A DNA stretch of 64,000 bases from JAVJST01 sp965229715 (GCA_965229715.1 CBDDJL010000004.1:958917-1022916), one strand, 5' to 3'; shown: positions 42,899 through 51,601, numbered from the stretch's first letter. The notes: a model not told the origin generated them from the sequence alone. A program made the numbers and translations.

Positions 42899-42927
42899 TT
42901 GACAGAACAGGGGGTATCTCACCATTT
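42899..42927 (+). promoter_or_regulatory. sigma32-like heat-shock promoter of hsp20
   Basis: TTGACA (42899-42904) and CACCATTT (42920-42927), close to the sigma32 -10 consensus CCCCATNT, are 15 bases apart. This leaves a leader of roughly 75-80 bases before hsp20. Confidence 0.45.
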
Positions 42928-42984
42928 AATAGGCGTCAATTCATGCTGGCCGGGTTGCTTAAGGGATAAGGACCGGGCCGGCGT

Positions 42985-43009
42985 CGACTCGCTCATCTGG
43001 AGGATGTCG
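42985..43009 (+). promoter_or_regulatory. ROSE-like RNA thermometer hairpin masking the hsp20 ribosome site
   Basis: CGACTC-G-CTC (42985-42994) pairs with GAGGA-T-GTCG (43000-43009): nine base pairs, a bulged G at 42991 and a bulged T at 43005, loop ATCTG. The Shine-Dalgarno GGAGG (42999-43003) lies in the 3' arm. UCGCU (42989-42993) matches the ROSE signature UYGCU opposite the ribosome site. The ATG follows at 43012. Confidence 0.65.
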
Positions 43010-43011
43010 TC

Positions 43012-43485
43012 ATGTCCCGCACGACCCGTTTCGACAGCCCGTTGTTGCTTGGCTTCGACCATTTCGAACGCATGCTCGACCGTGTGCAGAAAGCCTCGCC
43101 GGAGGGTTACCCGCCCTACAACATCGAACAGACCGGCGAGACGCGATTGCGCATCACCGTCGCCGTCGCCGGCTTTTCCATGGACGATCTGCAGGTCACG
43201 GTCGAGGACAATCAGCTGGTCATCCGCGGCCGCCAGACGGACGACGCGGACCGGGAGCGGGTCTTCCTGCACCGGGGCATCGCCGCGCGGCAATTCCAGC
43301 GCAGCTTCGTGCTCGCCGACGGGATCGAGATTACCGGCGCGTCGCTCGACAGCGGATTGCTGCACGTCGATCTCGAGCAGCACCTGCCGGAGCCCGAGGT
43401 TCGCACCATCGAAATCAGGAAGTCCGACGGCGCCAACGGCCGCGGCAAGACTATCGAACTCGCCGCCCGTGACGGGGACGAGTAA
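43012..43485 (+). CDS. small heat-shock protein Hsp20 (IbpA-like)
   Basis: This 157-residue alpha-crystallin-type chaperone holds unfolded proteins for DnaK/ClpB. The N-terminus (SPLLLGFDHFERMLD) is typical of IbpA, the crystallin core spans about residues 35-130, and FSMDDLQVTVEDNQLVIRG and the conserved HRGIAARQFQRSF are present. A sigma32-like promoter and a ROSE-like hairpin suggest control at transcription and translation. It is followed after a repeat by DUF1150, a common pairing in alphaproteobacteria. Confidence 0.93.
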   Translation: MSRTTRFDSPLLLGFDHFERMLDRVQKASPEGYPPYNIEQTGETRLRITVAVAGFSMDDLQVTVEDNQLVIRGRQTDDADRERVFLHRGIAARQFQRSFVLADGIEITGASLDSGLLHVDLEQHLPEPEVRTIEIRKSDGANGRGKTIELAARDGDE

Positions 43486-43487
43486 CC

Positions 43488-43613
43488 AGAGTGCGATCGC
43501 TTCAGGATGAATCGCCTGTGATTCATCTGAAGCGTGAATCGCTCTCTATTTCATATATGCAGGGGCTGATTCACCGATTGGATCGGTTCAATCCAATCGG
43601 ATCAGACCCTGGG
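43488..43613. repeat. multi-hairpin intergenic repeat, copy 2
   Basis: Same plan as 16361-16487: hairpin 1 at 43498-43534 (CGCTTC arm, GAAGCG return), GTGAATC (43534-43540), a 27-base spacer with ATTTCATATA, GATTCAC (43568-43574), hairpin at 43574-43600 (11 of 12 pairs, loop GTT), then ATCAGACCCTGG. Stem bases differ from copy 1 but remain paired. Confidence 0.85.
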
Positions 43614-43636
43614 AACGCTTGAAAGTGAGGTTCGCC

Positions 43637-43900
43637 ATGACCGACGCGGATAATCCCGTCTCCACCCTGCCCGCGAGCGCCGTCCTGAGGATGTCGCCAC
43701 AGGATTTTGCGGCCTGGGGTCTCGACGAGGCCGCCTACGTCAAGGCGGTGCCGGTATTGGACGACAGCGGCGAGCCGTCGGGCCAGGACGCCTTCTCGAT
43801 CCACGCCGCCGACGGCCGTCAATTGGGTTTCGCCCAGACGCGCGACGTCGCCTTCGCCGCGGTGCGCCGCGAAGGCATGGAACCGGTGAGCGTGCACTGA
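43637..43900 (+). CDS. DUF1150 family protein
   Basis: This 87-residue protein is of the alphaproteobacterial DUF1150 family, usually found next to hsp20. It has the SAVLRMSPQDFAAWG start segment and the central AFSIHAADGRQLGFAQTRD block; no signal peptide or membrane helix. ATG 43637 follows GTGAGG with good spacing; an upstream TTG at 43619 is less likely. The function is unknown; the constant neighbour suggests a stress role. Confidence 0.9.
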   Translation: MTDADNPVSTLPASAVLRMSPQDFAAWGLDEAAYVKAVPVLDDSGEPSGQDAFSIHAADGRQLGFAQTRDVAFAAVRREGMEPVSVH

Positions 43901-43920
43901 TTCTGTTTCGGATATTCGCC

Positions 43921-44185
43921 TAGAGCCTGTCACAGTTAGATGGAAACAGTTGAGATCGGTTTATCGGCTCGCCGGATAGGAGAGGACCTGAAGGCGATGT
44001 GGTGCATCGGCGAAGGGCCACGACGACGCCGGCGAGCCGATAACCCGACCTTCGGCGCCGGCTCCGGTGCCCCGGGCATCGTCAAAGACCGCTTCCGATG
44101 GCCCCGCATCGCTGCGCGGCCTTATCCTTGCCAGGACGCCGGCCTCCGGCGTCTCAGCGATTCAATCTAGCCGTGACAGGCTCTA
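43921..44185. mobile_element. MITE-like element with 22-bp inverted ends
   Basis: The ends are inverted repeats: left TAGAGCCTGTCAC-AGTTAGAT (43921-43941) and the complement of 44165-44185, TAGAGCCTGTCAC-GGCTAGAT, two mismatches. GAGCCTGTCAC ends are typical of IS5-family (IS427-like) elements, and the flanks read CTA and TAG. Inside lies a 22-bp inverted pair (43954-43975 and 44029-44050, 20 of 22 matched). At 265 bp with no transposase frame it would have to be moved in trans. Confidence 0.75.
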
Positions 44186-44220
44186 GCGCGCACGGGGATG
44201 GTTGGGTTGGCCGTGCGCGC
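44186..44220. repeat. G-rich-loop hairpin, copy 2
   Basis: Stem GCGCGCACGG with CCGTGCGCGC (perfect, 10 bp) and loop GGATGGTTGGGTTGG. Compared with 23162-23196 the stem changes are compensated on both sides, while the loop keeps 14 of 15 bases. It abuts the right end of the MITE-like element. The rest of the gap to 44336 shows nothing recognisable. Confidence 0.85.
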
Positions 44221-44336
44221 GTCCCAATCAATGTCACGGATCGCTATGAGCAGTTAGATCGGTCGGGAAACGATCGACCGCGCGCCATGCCTCTCCGGCC
44301 ATTCCCATGGCGCGCAGGATATTTGCGGATAGAAAT

Positions 44337-44801
44337 TCAGGCCGCGCGGCTGTCCGTCGATTCCGAAAGCACGGCATAGATCGCGTCGGCGCTCTGCGCG
44401 CCGCGCAGTTTCTCGCAGACCGCCTTGTCGCGCAGCAAGCGCGAAACGCGGGCCAACGCCTTGAGGTGATCGGCGCCGGCCGATTCGGGCGCCAACAGCA
44501 GGAACACGAGATCGACGGGCTGATCGTCGATCGACTGGAAATCGACCGGTTCGGCGAGCCGCGCGAAAACGCCGTACAGACGGTCGATGTCCGCCATCTT
44601 GCCGTGCGGAATGGCGATCCCGTTACCGACGCCGGTGGTGCCGAGGCGCTCGCGCTCCATCAACACGTCGAAGATGGCCCGTTCGTGCTGGCCGCACACG
44701 TCGGCCGCCTTGCGGGCGAGATCGTGAATCGCCTGCTTCTTGCTGGTGACCTTCAGATTCTGAATCACGCTTTCCGGCGTGACGAGGTCGGTGATCTCCA
44801 T
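44337..44801 (-). CDS. ptsN: nitrogen PTS EIIA component
   Basis: This 154-residue PTS EIIA-Ntr regulator takes phosphate from the PtsP/PtsO system and signals nitrogen or potassium status. The phosphorylated histidine is in NGIAIPHGKM (about residues 60-69). GAGGAG precedes ATG 44801. It lies downstream of rpoN and hpf, the standard order in proteobacteria. Confidence 0.95.
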   Translation of the reverse strand: MEITDLVTPESVIQNLKVTSKKQAIHDLARKAADVCGQHERAIFDVLMERERLGTTGVGNGIAIPHGKMADIDRLYGVFARLAEPVDFQSIDDQPVDLVFLLLAPESAGADHLKALARVSRLLRDKAVCEKLRGAQSADAIYAVLSESTDSRAA

Positions 44802-44867
44802 GGGATCTCCTCAAGTCGAGTCTGAACTCTGTTGCGCGCGTTCTCTTCGTCTCGTTCCTGACGTTAC

Positions 44868-45452
44868 TTAATCAGCAGCGTCCTCGGCCGGATCAATCCA
44901 GCCGATATTGCCGTCTTCACGACGGTAAACCACATTAAGGCGTCCATTGGCGCTGTTCCGGAACATCATGACCGGCGCATGCGCCAGATCCATCCGCATC
45001 ACGGCGTCGCTCACCGACAGCGTCACGATCTCGGCATCCATCTCGGCGATAATGACCGGATCGGATGACTCCGGCAGCTCGGCGTCTTCTTCTTCCCCCT
45101 GCAAGACGTACTGCTGGGCTTTGAGAATTACCTCGCTCGCCGGCGTTTTGTGGTGATCGTTGAGCCGGCGCTTGTAGCGGCGCAGCTGCTTGGCAATCCG
45201 TTCCAGGGCGCCGTCGAAGGCGCCATAAGCATCGCCGCCCTCGGCGCCGCCATGAACCACCATCCCGCGCTTGGGATGCACCCGGATGTCGACATGAAAA
45301 CGATGCCCACCCTCCTTGGAGAACGTGACATCGGCATTCAATGCCTTCTCGAAATACTTGCCGACCGAATCGGACAATGCCGCTTCGACGTGACCGCGAA
45401 GCGCTTCTCCGACGTCGACGTTATGGCCAGTAGTGGAAATTTCCATGAGCAT
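44868..45452 (-). CDS. hpf: long-form ribosome hibernation promoting factor
   Basis: This 194-residue protein has an N-terminal HPF/RaiA domain (about residues 3-105: HVEAALSDSVGKYFEKALNADV) that sits in the 30S decoding channel, and a C-terminal dimerisation domain (about 135-190: VRMDLAHAPVMMFRN-like block and YRREDGNIGWIDP). The long form makes 100S ribosome dimers. Two in-frame ATGs (45452 and 45446) are possible and neither has a clear ribosome site. It lies between rpoN and ptsN. Confidence 0.93.
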   Translation of the reverse strand: MLMEISTTGHNVDVGEALRGHVEAALSDSVGKYFEKALNADVTFSKEGGHRFHVDIRVHPKRGMVVHGGAEGGDAYGAFDGALERIAKQLRRYKRRLNDHHKTPASEVILKAQQYVLQGEEEDAELPESSDPVIIAEMDAEIVTLSVSDAVMRMDLAHAPVMMFRNSANGRLNVVYRREDGNIGWIDPAEDAAD

Positions 45453-45650
45453 TAGTCGTCAAGATAACCGCGTCTTTGCCGGACCCTGTTACGACGCCTC
45501 TCAATTTCTTCTGTACGCTCTGAACCTTGTTCACCCTGGTCAAACGACCGTCTGAGAGCGGGTGAAGGCCCGGAACCTAGTGACGAGGCATGAGTAAGTC
45601 AATAGCATGATTTGCCGCCGATTTGCAGGGAACTTTATTGTGAAATTGCC

Positions 45651-45669
45651 TTGACACAATATGTGTCAA
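45651..45669. promoter_or_regulatory. perfect 19-bp palindrome at the rpoN 3' end
   Basis: TTGACACA-ATA-TGTGTCAA (8-bp arms) covers the rpoN stop codon and the start of the 213-base gap before hpf. It is AT-rich and lacks a T-run, so an operator or promoter element for hpf is more likely than a terminator. The rest of the gap shows only weak promoter-like boxes. Confidence 0.5.
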
Positions 45670-47240
45670 CGAGGAACGGCCTTCGCCCTACGGCGCTCGA
45701 CGGATGATCCTAAATTCATTGATTCCCGATACTTAGCAACCGTTCTACGGGCGGCGTCCATGCCTTCGTTTTTGAGAATCGCCGCAATCTTGTCGTCCGA
45801 CAGAATTTTTTTCGGGTCCTCGGCGTCGATCAGCTCACGGATGCGCTGGCGCACGGCTTCGGCGGAAACCGCCTCGCCGCCGGTCGAACTCGCGATCGCC
45901 GACGTGAAGAAATACTTGAGTTCGAAGATTCCCCGCGGGGTCGCCATGAACTTGTTAGCCGTCACACGGCTGATGGTGCTCTCGTGCATCTCGACCGCAT
46001 CGGCGATATCACGCAGCACGAGCGGTTTCAGGTGCTGCACGCCATGGCGGAAGAAGCCTTGCTGCTGCGCGACAATCTCGGAAGCGACCTTGAGGATGGT
46101 CGTTGCACGCTGATGCAAGGCCTTGACCAGCCAGTTGGCCGATTGCAGTTGCTCGGCGATATAGTCGCGTTCGTCGCGGCTCCGGGCCGCACCCTTGACC
46201 CGGGCGTGGTAGACGTTGTTGACGAGGACCCGCGGCAAGGTTTCGGGATTGAGATCGATCAACCATGTGCCGTCGGCCTGACGCCGCATGAGCACGTCCG
46301 GCGAGATCGGCTGAACGGGTTCGAACCCAAACCCCGTGCCCGGTTTGGGGTCCAACGCCCGGATTTCCTCGACCATGTCGGCAACATCCTCGACATCGAC
46401 GCCGCACAGCTTTGCGAGCTTGGTGAACTCGCGGTTGGCGACAAGGTCGAGATTCGCAAGCAAGGCCTCGATCGCAGGATCGAACCGGTTCCGGTCCTTG
46501 AGCTGCAGTGTGAGACACTCGGCGAGATCGCGGGCGAAAAGTCCGGCCGGATCGAGCTGCTGAACCTTGACGAGCACCGCCTCGACATCGGCTTCGCCGC
46601 AGTCGAGGGCAGCCGCGACATCGGTAACCGGATAGCTCAGATACCCCGCTTCATCGAGGCATTCGACCAGATATCCGGCGATGATCCGCTCCGGCGGATC
46701 ATGCAATTCGACCATGATTTGCTCTGCCAGATGCTCCCGCAGCGTCGCCACCGCCGTATAGCGTTCCTCGATATCCGGCAAATCGCCGTCGAAGCCGCCG
46801 CCCGTGCCGCCACCGGCACCGCCGAAAGCCGGCTCGCTCAGGCCCGCATCGGGCGTCGGCGCGGTGCTCTCGGCTCCGGTGTTGTTATAGATGTTGTCGT
46901 AGTCGACATCGTAGCCCGCCTCGTCGGGAATGGTCGCATCGCCGGGCCGGTCGTCGAAATCGATCCCGTCCAGCGTATCGACGTCGGGCGCAACCTGATC
47001 GTCCCAGTCACCCTCGTCTCCGGTGTGCTCATCGTATGCCGGCTCATCCAGCCCGTCGTCCGGTGGACCGTCCTCGCGTTCGAGCAGCGGATTTTGTTCA
47101 AGCTCGGATTCTACAAAAGCGGCGACCTCGATGTTCGACATCTGCAATAGCTTGATTGCCTGTTGCAATTGCGGGGTCATCACCAGCGACTGGCCAAGCC
47201 GCTGTTCGAGTCTTTGTGTATATCGCGGGTTCACCGCCAT
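45666..47240 (-). CDS. rpoN: RNA polymerase sigma-54 factor
   Basis: This 524-residue sigma-54 has the Gln-rich region I that contacts activators (about residues 1-50: LGQSLVMTPQLQQAIKLLQ), a long acidic region II (about 55-150, Asp-rich with a Gly-rich patch), core-binding region III, the helix-turn-helix (MHESTISRVTANKF) and the RpoN box ARRTVAKYRE near the C-terminus, which reads the -24 element. The acidic linker is longer than in E. coli. It follows lptB, as in most proteobacteria. Confidence 0.97.
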   Translation of the reverse strand: MAVNPRYTQRLEQRLGQSLVMTPQLQQAIKLLQMSNIEVAAFVESELEQNPLLEREDGPPDDGLDEPAYDEHTGDEGDWDDQVAPDVDTLDGIDFDDRPGDATIPDEAGYDVDYDNIYNNTGAESTAPTPDAGLSEPAFGGAGGGTGGGFDGDLPDIEERYTAVATLREHLAEQIMVELHDPPERIIAGYLVECLDEAGYLSYPVTDVAAALDCGEADVEAVLVKVQQLDPAGLFARDLAECLTLQLKDRNRFDPAIEALLANLDLVANREFTKLAKLCGVDVEDVADMVEEIRALDPKPGTGFGFEPVQPISPDVLMRRQADGTWLIDLNPETLPRVLVNNVYHARVKGAARSRDERDYIAEQLQSANWLVKALHQRATTILKVASEIVAQQQGFFRHGVQHLKPLVLRDIADAVEMHESTISRVTANKFMATPRGIFELKYFFTSAIASSTGGEAVSAEAVRQRIRELIDAEDPKKILSDDKIAAILKNEGMDAARRTVAKYRESMNLGSSVERRRAKAVPR

Positions 47241-47291
47241 GGGGAAGCATCCCCGGCGCGCCGCCGTCGCCGTCCCCCACGCCGCTCCGCG

Positions 47292-48122
47292 TTAAAGTCT
47301 GAAACGGTCACCGAGATAGACGCGACGGACATCTTCGTTGCCGACGATGTCGCTGGGTGCGCCCTCCATCAGCATCATGCCGTCGTGGATGATATAGGCG
47401 CGATCGATCACCCCGAGCGTCTCGCGCACGTTGTGGTCCGTAATCAGCACCCCGATGCCACGGTCCTTCAGATGCGATACCAGATCGCGAATGTCGCCGA
47501 CGGCGATCGGATCGATGCCGGCAAACGGCTCGTCCAGCAGCACGAAGTGCGGGTTCGACGCAAGCGCCCGGGCGATCTCGACACGGCGGCGTTCGCCGCC
47601 CGAGAGCGCAAGAGACGGCGTACGACGGAGATGGGTAATCGAAAACTCGGCGAGCAACGCATCGAGAACAGCCTCGCGACGGCCCCGATCGGGCTCGATA
47701 ACCTCCAGAACCGCGCGGATGTTATTCTCTACCGACAGGCCGCGAAAGATTGACGCCTCCTGCGGCAGATAGCCGATACCGAGCCGCGCCCGCCGGTACA
47801 TGGGCAGGTTGCTGATATCCTGACCGTCGAGCACGATGTTGCCGTGATCGGGCGGGATCAAACCGGTGATCATGTAGAAACATGTCGTCTTGCCGGCGCC
47901 GTTGGGACCGAGCAGGCCAACCGCCTCGCCGCGCTGCAACGACAGGCTGATGCCGCGGACCACGGGTCGCTTCTTGAACCGTTTGCCGAGATTATGTGCG
48001 AACAGACCGCGATCGGCGTTGGCGGCGACGAGACGCGGGCCTTGATCCGCACCTGTCTGTTGATCGACCTCTTGATGGGCCGGGCGTTCCGATGATCCTG
48101 TCTCGCCGGTTTGCCGTTCCAT
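47292..48122 (-). CDS. lptB: LPS export ABC transporter ATP-binding protein
   Basis: This 276-residue ATPase of the LptB2FG exporter extracts LPS from the inner membrane. Walker A is GPNGAGKTT, signature LSGGERRR, Walker B FVLLDEPFAGIDP, switch histidine in LITDHNVRETL. An N-terminal hydrophilic extension of about 35 residues precedes the ATPase core. ATG 48122 is supported by GAAGGG upstream. It is cotranscribed with lptC and lptA. Confidence 0.95.
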   Translation of the reverse strand: MERQTGETGSSERPAHQEVDQQTGADQGPRLVAANADRGLFAHNLGKRFKKRPVVRGISLSLQRGEAVGLLGPNGAGKTTCFYMITGLIPPDHGNIVLDGQDISNLPMYRRARLGIGYLPQEASIFRGLSVENNIRAVLEVIEPDRGRREAVLDALLAEFSITHLRRTPSLALSGGERRRVEIARALASNPHFVLLDEPFAGIDPIAVGDIRDLVSHLKDRGIGVLITDHNVRETLGVIDRAYIIHDGMMLMEGAPSDIVGNEDVRRVYLGDRFRL

Positions 48123-48250
48123 GGGGCTGTTTTCCCTTCTCAAGCGGCCCGATGCAAGCCCCGAGCGCCCTTTCAGGCAATTTACATGCCAATCGTGAAG
48201 AAATGAAGAACCGTTTATGCACGGACACGGCCGAAAACCGCCTCTTGCGG

Positions 48251-49084
48251 TCAGTTACCGTCCTCTGCCGGGGCTTCGGGTTTCTTGCTCGGAACGAAAC
48301 TGCCCTGAACCCGGGTCCCGGAACCGTCCGTACAGGCGAACATTTTGCTGATCGAGGTGTTGAGATTGACCTCCGCACGGCACCCGGTAATTACATTGCC
48401 GTCGCGTTCGATCTTTACGTCACCGGTGAGAGTAGCGATGCCGGTCGGTACCTTGTAGATACCGCGCGTCGCGGTCAGCCGTTCAGTCTTGGTGGTAATT
48501 TTGACGTCGTCGAAGGCCTCGATGCGGTCGATGTCGTTCTCGCCGTTGGCCTGGCGCCGAAAATACGCCGCAAGAACCCGCGCGTTGAGACGTTTGTCGC
48601 CCCGGATTGCAACCGCGTTGCCGCGGGCCACCGCCAACTGCTTGGTTTCCCAGTATTCGAGCTGCTTTTCGGCGGTGATGGTGTCCGGGCCGGCGATAAA
48701 ACGAATATCGCGACCGCGGACGATCAGTACGCCATTCGGCACATCATAGATGGCAAGATCGCCGACAACCCGTTCGCTCGGCGACTCGATGACGACCGAT
48801 CCCTCGGCGTCCAGACGCCAGATTTCCGACGGACCATTATCGTCCCTGTAGTAGGCCTTAAGTACGTCGGCGTTCACTGTGACCTCGCCGCGTACGGCCT
48901 TTGCGTTGCCGCGCGCCAGAAAGATCGAGTTGTCCTGCTGCCACTCGATACCGTCTTCCGCAAATATATCGAGCGGTCCGGCATCGTCGCCGCCGGCCGT
49001 CAGATTCAGGCTCTGCGCCGCCGCAGCGGCGCTCCAGGCAATGACGGCAATCATCGCGATGGCGCTGAAAGCCGTTCTATTCAT
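48251..49084 (-). CDS. lptA: LPS transport periplasmic protein LptA
   Basis: This 277-residue periplasmic OstA/LptA-type beta-jellyroll bridges LptC and LptD. It has a signal peptide (about residues 1-23, ending AAAAQ) and repeated GNAKAVRGEVTV and RGDKRLNARVLAAYF type strands, the usual OstA repeats. It is longer than E. coli LptA (185 residues), as is common in alphaproteobacteria. ATG 49084 overlaps the lptC stop. Confidence 0.9.
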   Translation of the reverse strand: MNRTAFSAIAMIAVIAWSAAAAAQSLNLTAGGDDAGPLDIFAEDGIEWQQDNSIFLARGNAKAVRGEVTVNADVLKAYYRDDNGPSEIWRLDAEGSVVIESPSERVVGDLAIYDVPNGVLIVRGRDIRFIAGPDTITAEKQLEYWETKQLAVARGNAVAIRGDKRLNARVLAAYFRRQANGENDIDRIEAFDDVKITTKTERLTATRGIYKVPTGIATLTGDVKIERDGNVITGCRAEVNLNTSISKMFACTDGSGTRVQGSFVPSKKPEAPAEDGN

Positions 49085-49782
49085 TCTGCGCCTCCGAAAG
49101 CATCGGCGAACAGGGTCAGGCGGGCGTTGCCGGTGAACATGATGGTCTTTCCGAGGTCGATAATGCGAAATCCGTCGGACCGCAACTCACCAAACGGGCC
49201 ATGCCCTTCGGTCGGCGTCACGCTTTCAGCTGTGCTCTGATCGAGATTCACCCGAACCGCATCGGTGCGGATCTCGTAGCCTTCGTCCTGAAACAGATTG
49301 ACCGACCCGCTGAGATCGAGGGTTTCTCCAACCCGCGCGTAAACACCCGTGTCCGCAGTAACCACAAGCCATGTTCCGTCGTCCAGGGTCAGATCGGCCT
49401 TCGGATTGTCGAGATCGACCTGATCGGTATCGAACACCAGATTGTGTGCGAGGTCGGCAGTAATAGAGTATGGCCGATCTTCGCTGTCGGTCCCCGTGTA
49501 GCGCGGATTGACCATGACCGTGCTCTGGCTGCCGTCGATCTCGCTCGTCGCAAAACCGATGGTAAACGCGATGGTCTCCTTCTGCAGATAGGGCCACGCG
49601 ATCACGAGGGCTACCAGCAGCATTGCGACGACCGGCAAAATAATTCTGAGCGACCGCACCACTCGGCTGTACGACGGATCGAGGCGGCGGGCGGGTCCCA
49701 CGGTTTGCAAACCCTCGCCACGACGCGACCGCGGCGGCTCAACATCCGCGGGACCGGCATGATCGGTTCCATCAACAGTCAT
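49081..49782 (-). CDS. lptC: LPS export protein LptC
   Basis: This 233-residue bitopic protein has one membrane helix (about residues 47-64: IILPVVAMLLVALVIAWPYL) and a periplasmic LptC domain (MVNPRYTGTDSEDRPYSI, LDLSGSVNLFQDEGYEI, GHGPFG). It takes LPS from LptBFG and hands it to LptA. ATG 49782 is 14 bases after the kdsD stop; the longer frame starts with TTG inside kdsD. Confidence 0.9.
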   Translation of the reverse strand: MTVDGTDHAGPADVEPPRSRRGEGLQTVGPARRLDPSYSRVVRSLRIILPVVAMLLVALVIAWPYLQKETIAFTIGFATSEIDGSQSTVMVNPRYTGTDSEDRPYSITADLAHNLVFDTDQVDLDNPKADLTLDDGTWLVVTADTGVYARVGETLDLSGSVNLFQDEGYEIRTDAVRVNLDQSTAESVTPTEGHGPFGELRSDGFRIIDLGKTIMFTGNARLTLFADAFGGAE

Positions 49783-49796
49783 GGCGGCGACTCTGT

Positions 49797-50789
49797 TCAC
49801 GCAATACCGGCGCGAAGACAATCGTGGATGCTCACGATTCCGACAGCCTGACCATCTTCGACAACGAACACCTTGGTAATCGCATGTTGATCCATGATTC
49901 GCAGCGCCTCGTCCGCCAGGGTGTCCGGCGGCAGCGTCTTCGGGTTTCGCGACATCAGTTCATCGGCCGGGGTGTCGAGCGCCTTCTTGCCCATTGCGCG
50001 GCGCAGATCTCCGTCCGTGAAGACGCCGATCAAAGCGCCGGCCTCGTCGACGATCCCCGCGCAACCGAAACTCTTTTCCGTCATCGTGACGATCATGTCG
50101 CCGAGACCCGTACCGGGCCCGACCAGCGGCAGTTCGTCACCGACGTGCATCAGGTCTCTTATCCTGAGCAGGCGCCGACCGAGTTGTCCGCCCGGATGAA
50201 GCAGTTGAAAGTCGTCCGACGAGAAGCCCTTGCGATCGAGCAAGCAAACCGAGATCGCGTCGCCAAGCGCCAGCATCATGGTCGTCGACGTGGTCGGAGC
50301 AAGGCCCATGGGGCATGCCTCTTCGGCGTCGGGATAGATCAGTGCCACGGACGCATCATTGGCCAGTGTGCTGTCGGCACGCCCGGTAATCGCGACGATC
50401 GGAATCGAGAAGCGGGCCGAATAGGCGATCATATCGCTGAGCTCCGGCGTTTCACCCGAATTAGAGAGCGCCAGTAGCGCATCGGACGCCGTCACCATAC
50501 CGAGATCGCCATGGCTCGCCTCCGCAGGATGAACAAACAGCGCCGGCGTACCCGTCGACGACAGCGTCGCCGCGATCTTGCGTCCGACGTGTCCGCTCTT
50601 GCCCATCCCTGTGACGACGACGCGGCCCGTCACAGCCGAAAAAATATCGAGGGCGGAAATGAAATCGTCGCCGAGTTCGGCCGCCATTCGATTGAGAGCG
50701 CCAGCTTCCGTCGTCAGCACACGCCGCGCAGTATCGAGGTCGCTGTTTCCGTCGGTCTCGACAGCGGCATTCCGATCACGGGTGCTCAT
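49797..50789 (-). CDS. kdsD: arabinose-5-phosphate isomerase (KpsF/GutQ type)
   Basis: This 330-residue enzyme makes D-arabinose 5-phosphate from ribulose 5-phosphate for Kdo of LPS. An N-terminal SIS domain (GMGKSGHVGRKIAATLSSTG, then HPAEASHGDLGMV with the active-site His) is followed by two CBS domains (about residues 205-330). ATG 50789 is chosen. It heads the kdsD-lptC-lptA-lptB-rpoN series. Confidence 0.95.
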   Translation of the reverse strand: MSTRDRNAAVETDGNSDLDTARRVLTTEAGALNRMAAELGDDFISALDIFSAVTGRVVVTGMGKSGHVGRKIAATLSSTGTPALFVHPAEASHGDLGMVTASDALLALSNSGETPELSDMIAYSARFSIPIVAITGRADSTLANDASVALIYPDAEEACPMGLAPTTSTTMMLALGDAISVCLLDRKGFSSDDFQLLHPGGQLGRRLLRIRDLMHVGDELPLVGPGTGLGDMIVTMTEKSFGCAGIVDEAGALIGVFTDGDLRRAMGKKALDTPADELMSRNPKTLPPDTLADEALRIMDQHAITKVFVVEDGQAVGIVSIHDCLRAGIA

Positions 50790-50935
50790 GAAACATCGGC
50801 CTTTTTCCAACGGCCAGGCTCGTATATCCGAACCGTCTTAACAAATTGATTCATGGTCATTTTTCAGCACGAGTCCGCGCATTCGATTATGCGGTTCACG
50901 ACGCGCCCGGTCAACAAGCGCCAGCCCCGCGCCGG

Positions 50936-51562
50936 TCACGAGTGAGCAAAGATATCGAGATCTTCCCAGCCGGTCAGATCGAGGCCGGCGCGCGCCGGCA
51001 GGAACGCGAAGCAAGCTTCGGCCAGGCTCGTCCGTTGCTCGCGCTCGAGACGCTTCACCAACTCGTCGCGCAAGCGGTGGAGATAGAGCACGTCGCTCGC
51101 GGCATAGGCCCGTTGGGCGTCCGACAACTCGGACGCGGCCCAGTCCGAAGACTGTTGTTCCTTGGACAGTTCGATCCCGAGTAGCTCGCGGCACAGATCC
51201 TTGAGCCCGTGACGGTCGGTATAGGTCCGCGTCAGCTTCGATGCGATTTTCGTGCAGAACACCGGCTGACACATGACGCCAAGATATTGCTGAAGGGCAG
51301 CCACGTCGAAGCGCGCGTAGTGGAAGATCTTGGTGACACCCTCGGCGACCAGCGCCTTTTTCAGATTGGGCGCGGCGTAATCCGCCTTCGGAAAATGAAC
51401 CAGGTGCGCCGACCCGTCCCCCGCGGAAAGCTGGACCACGCACAACCGGTCGCGCTGCAGGTTCAGACCCTGGGTCTCGGTGTCGATCGCAATGGCGTCG
51501 CCGAACGAGACGCCTTCGGGGAGATCGCCGATGTGATAGTGGATTGTCGGTTGCCCGGACAT
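50936..51562 (-). CDS. ribonuclease D-like 3'-5' exonuclease (catalytic domain only)
   Basis: This 208-residue DEDDy exonuclease has IAIDTETQGL (Exo I, Asp and Glu), FHYARFDVAAL (Exo II, Asp) and YAASDVLYL (Exo III, Tyr and Asp). It is about half the length of E. coli RNase D and lacks the HRDC domains, as is common for the alphaproteobacterial form. ATG 51562 is placed by AAAGG six bases upstream; the open frame above it runs through tRNA-Leu and is not coding. It probably trims tRNA and other stable RNA 3' ends. Confidence 0.92.
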   Translation of the reverse strand: MSGQPTIHYHIGDLPEGVSFGDAIAIDTETQGLNLQRDRLCVVQLSAGDGSAHLVHFPKADYAAPNLKKALVAEGVTKIFHYARFDVAALQQYLGVMCQPVFCTKIASKLTRTYTDRHGLKDLCRELLGIELSKEQQSSDWAASELSDAQRAYAASDVLYLHRLRDELVKRLEREQRTSLAEACFAFLPARAGLDLTGWEDLDIFAHS

Positions 51563-51601
51563 CTGCATCCTTTCAGTCGGATGGTGCGGGAAAAGCAGCG
51601 G

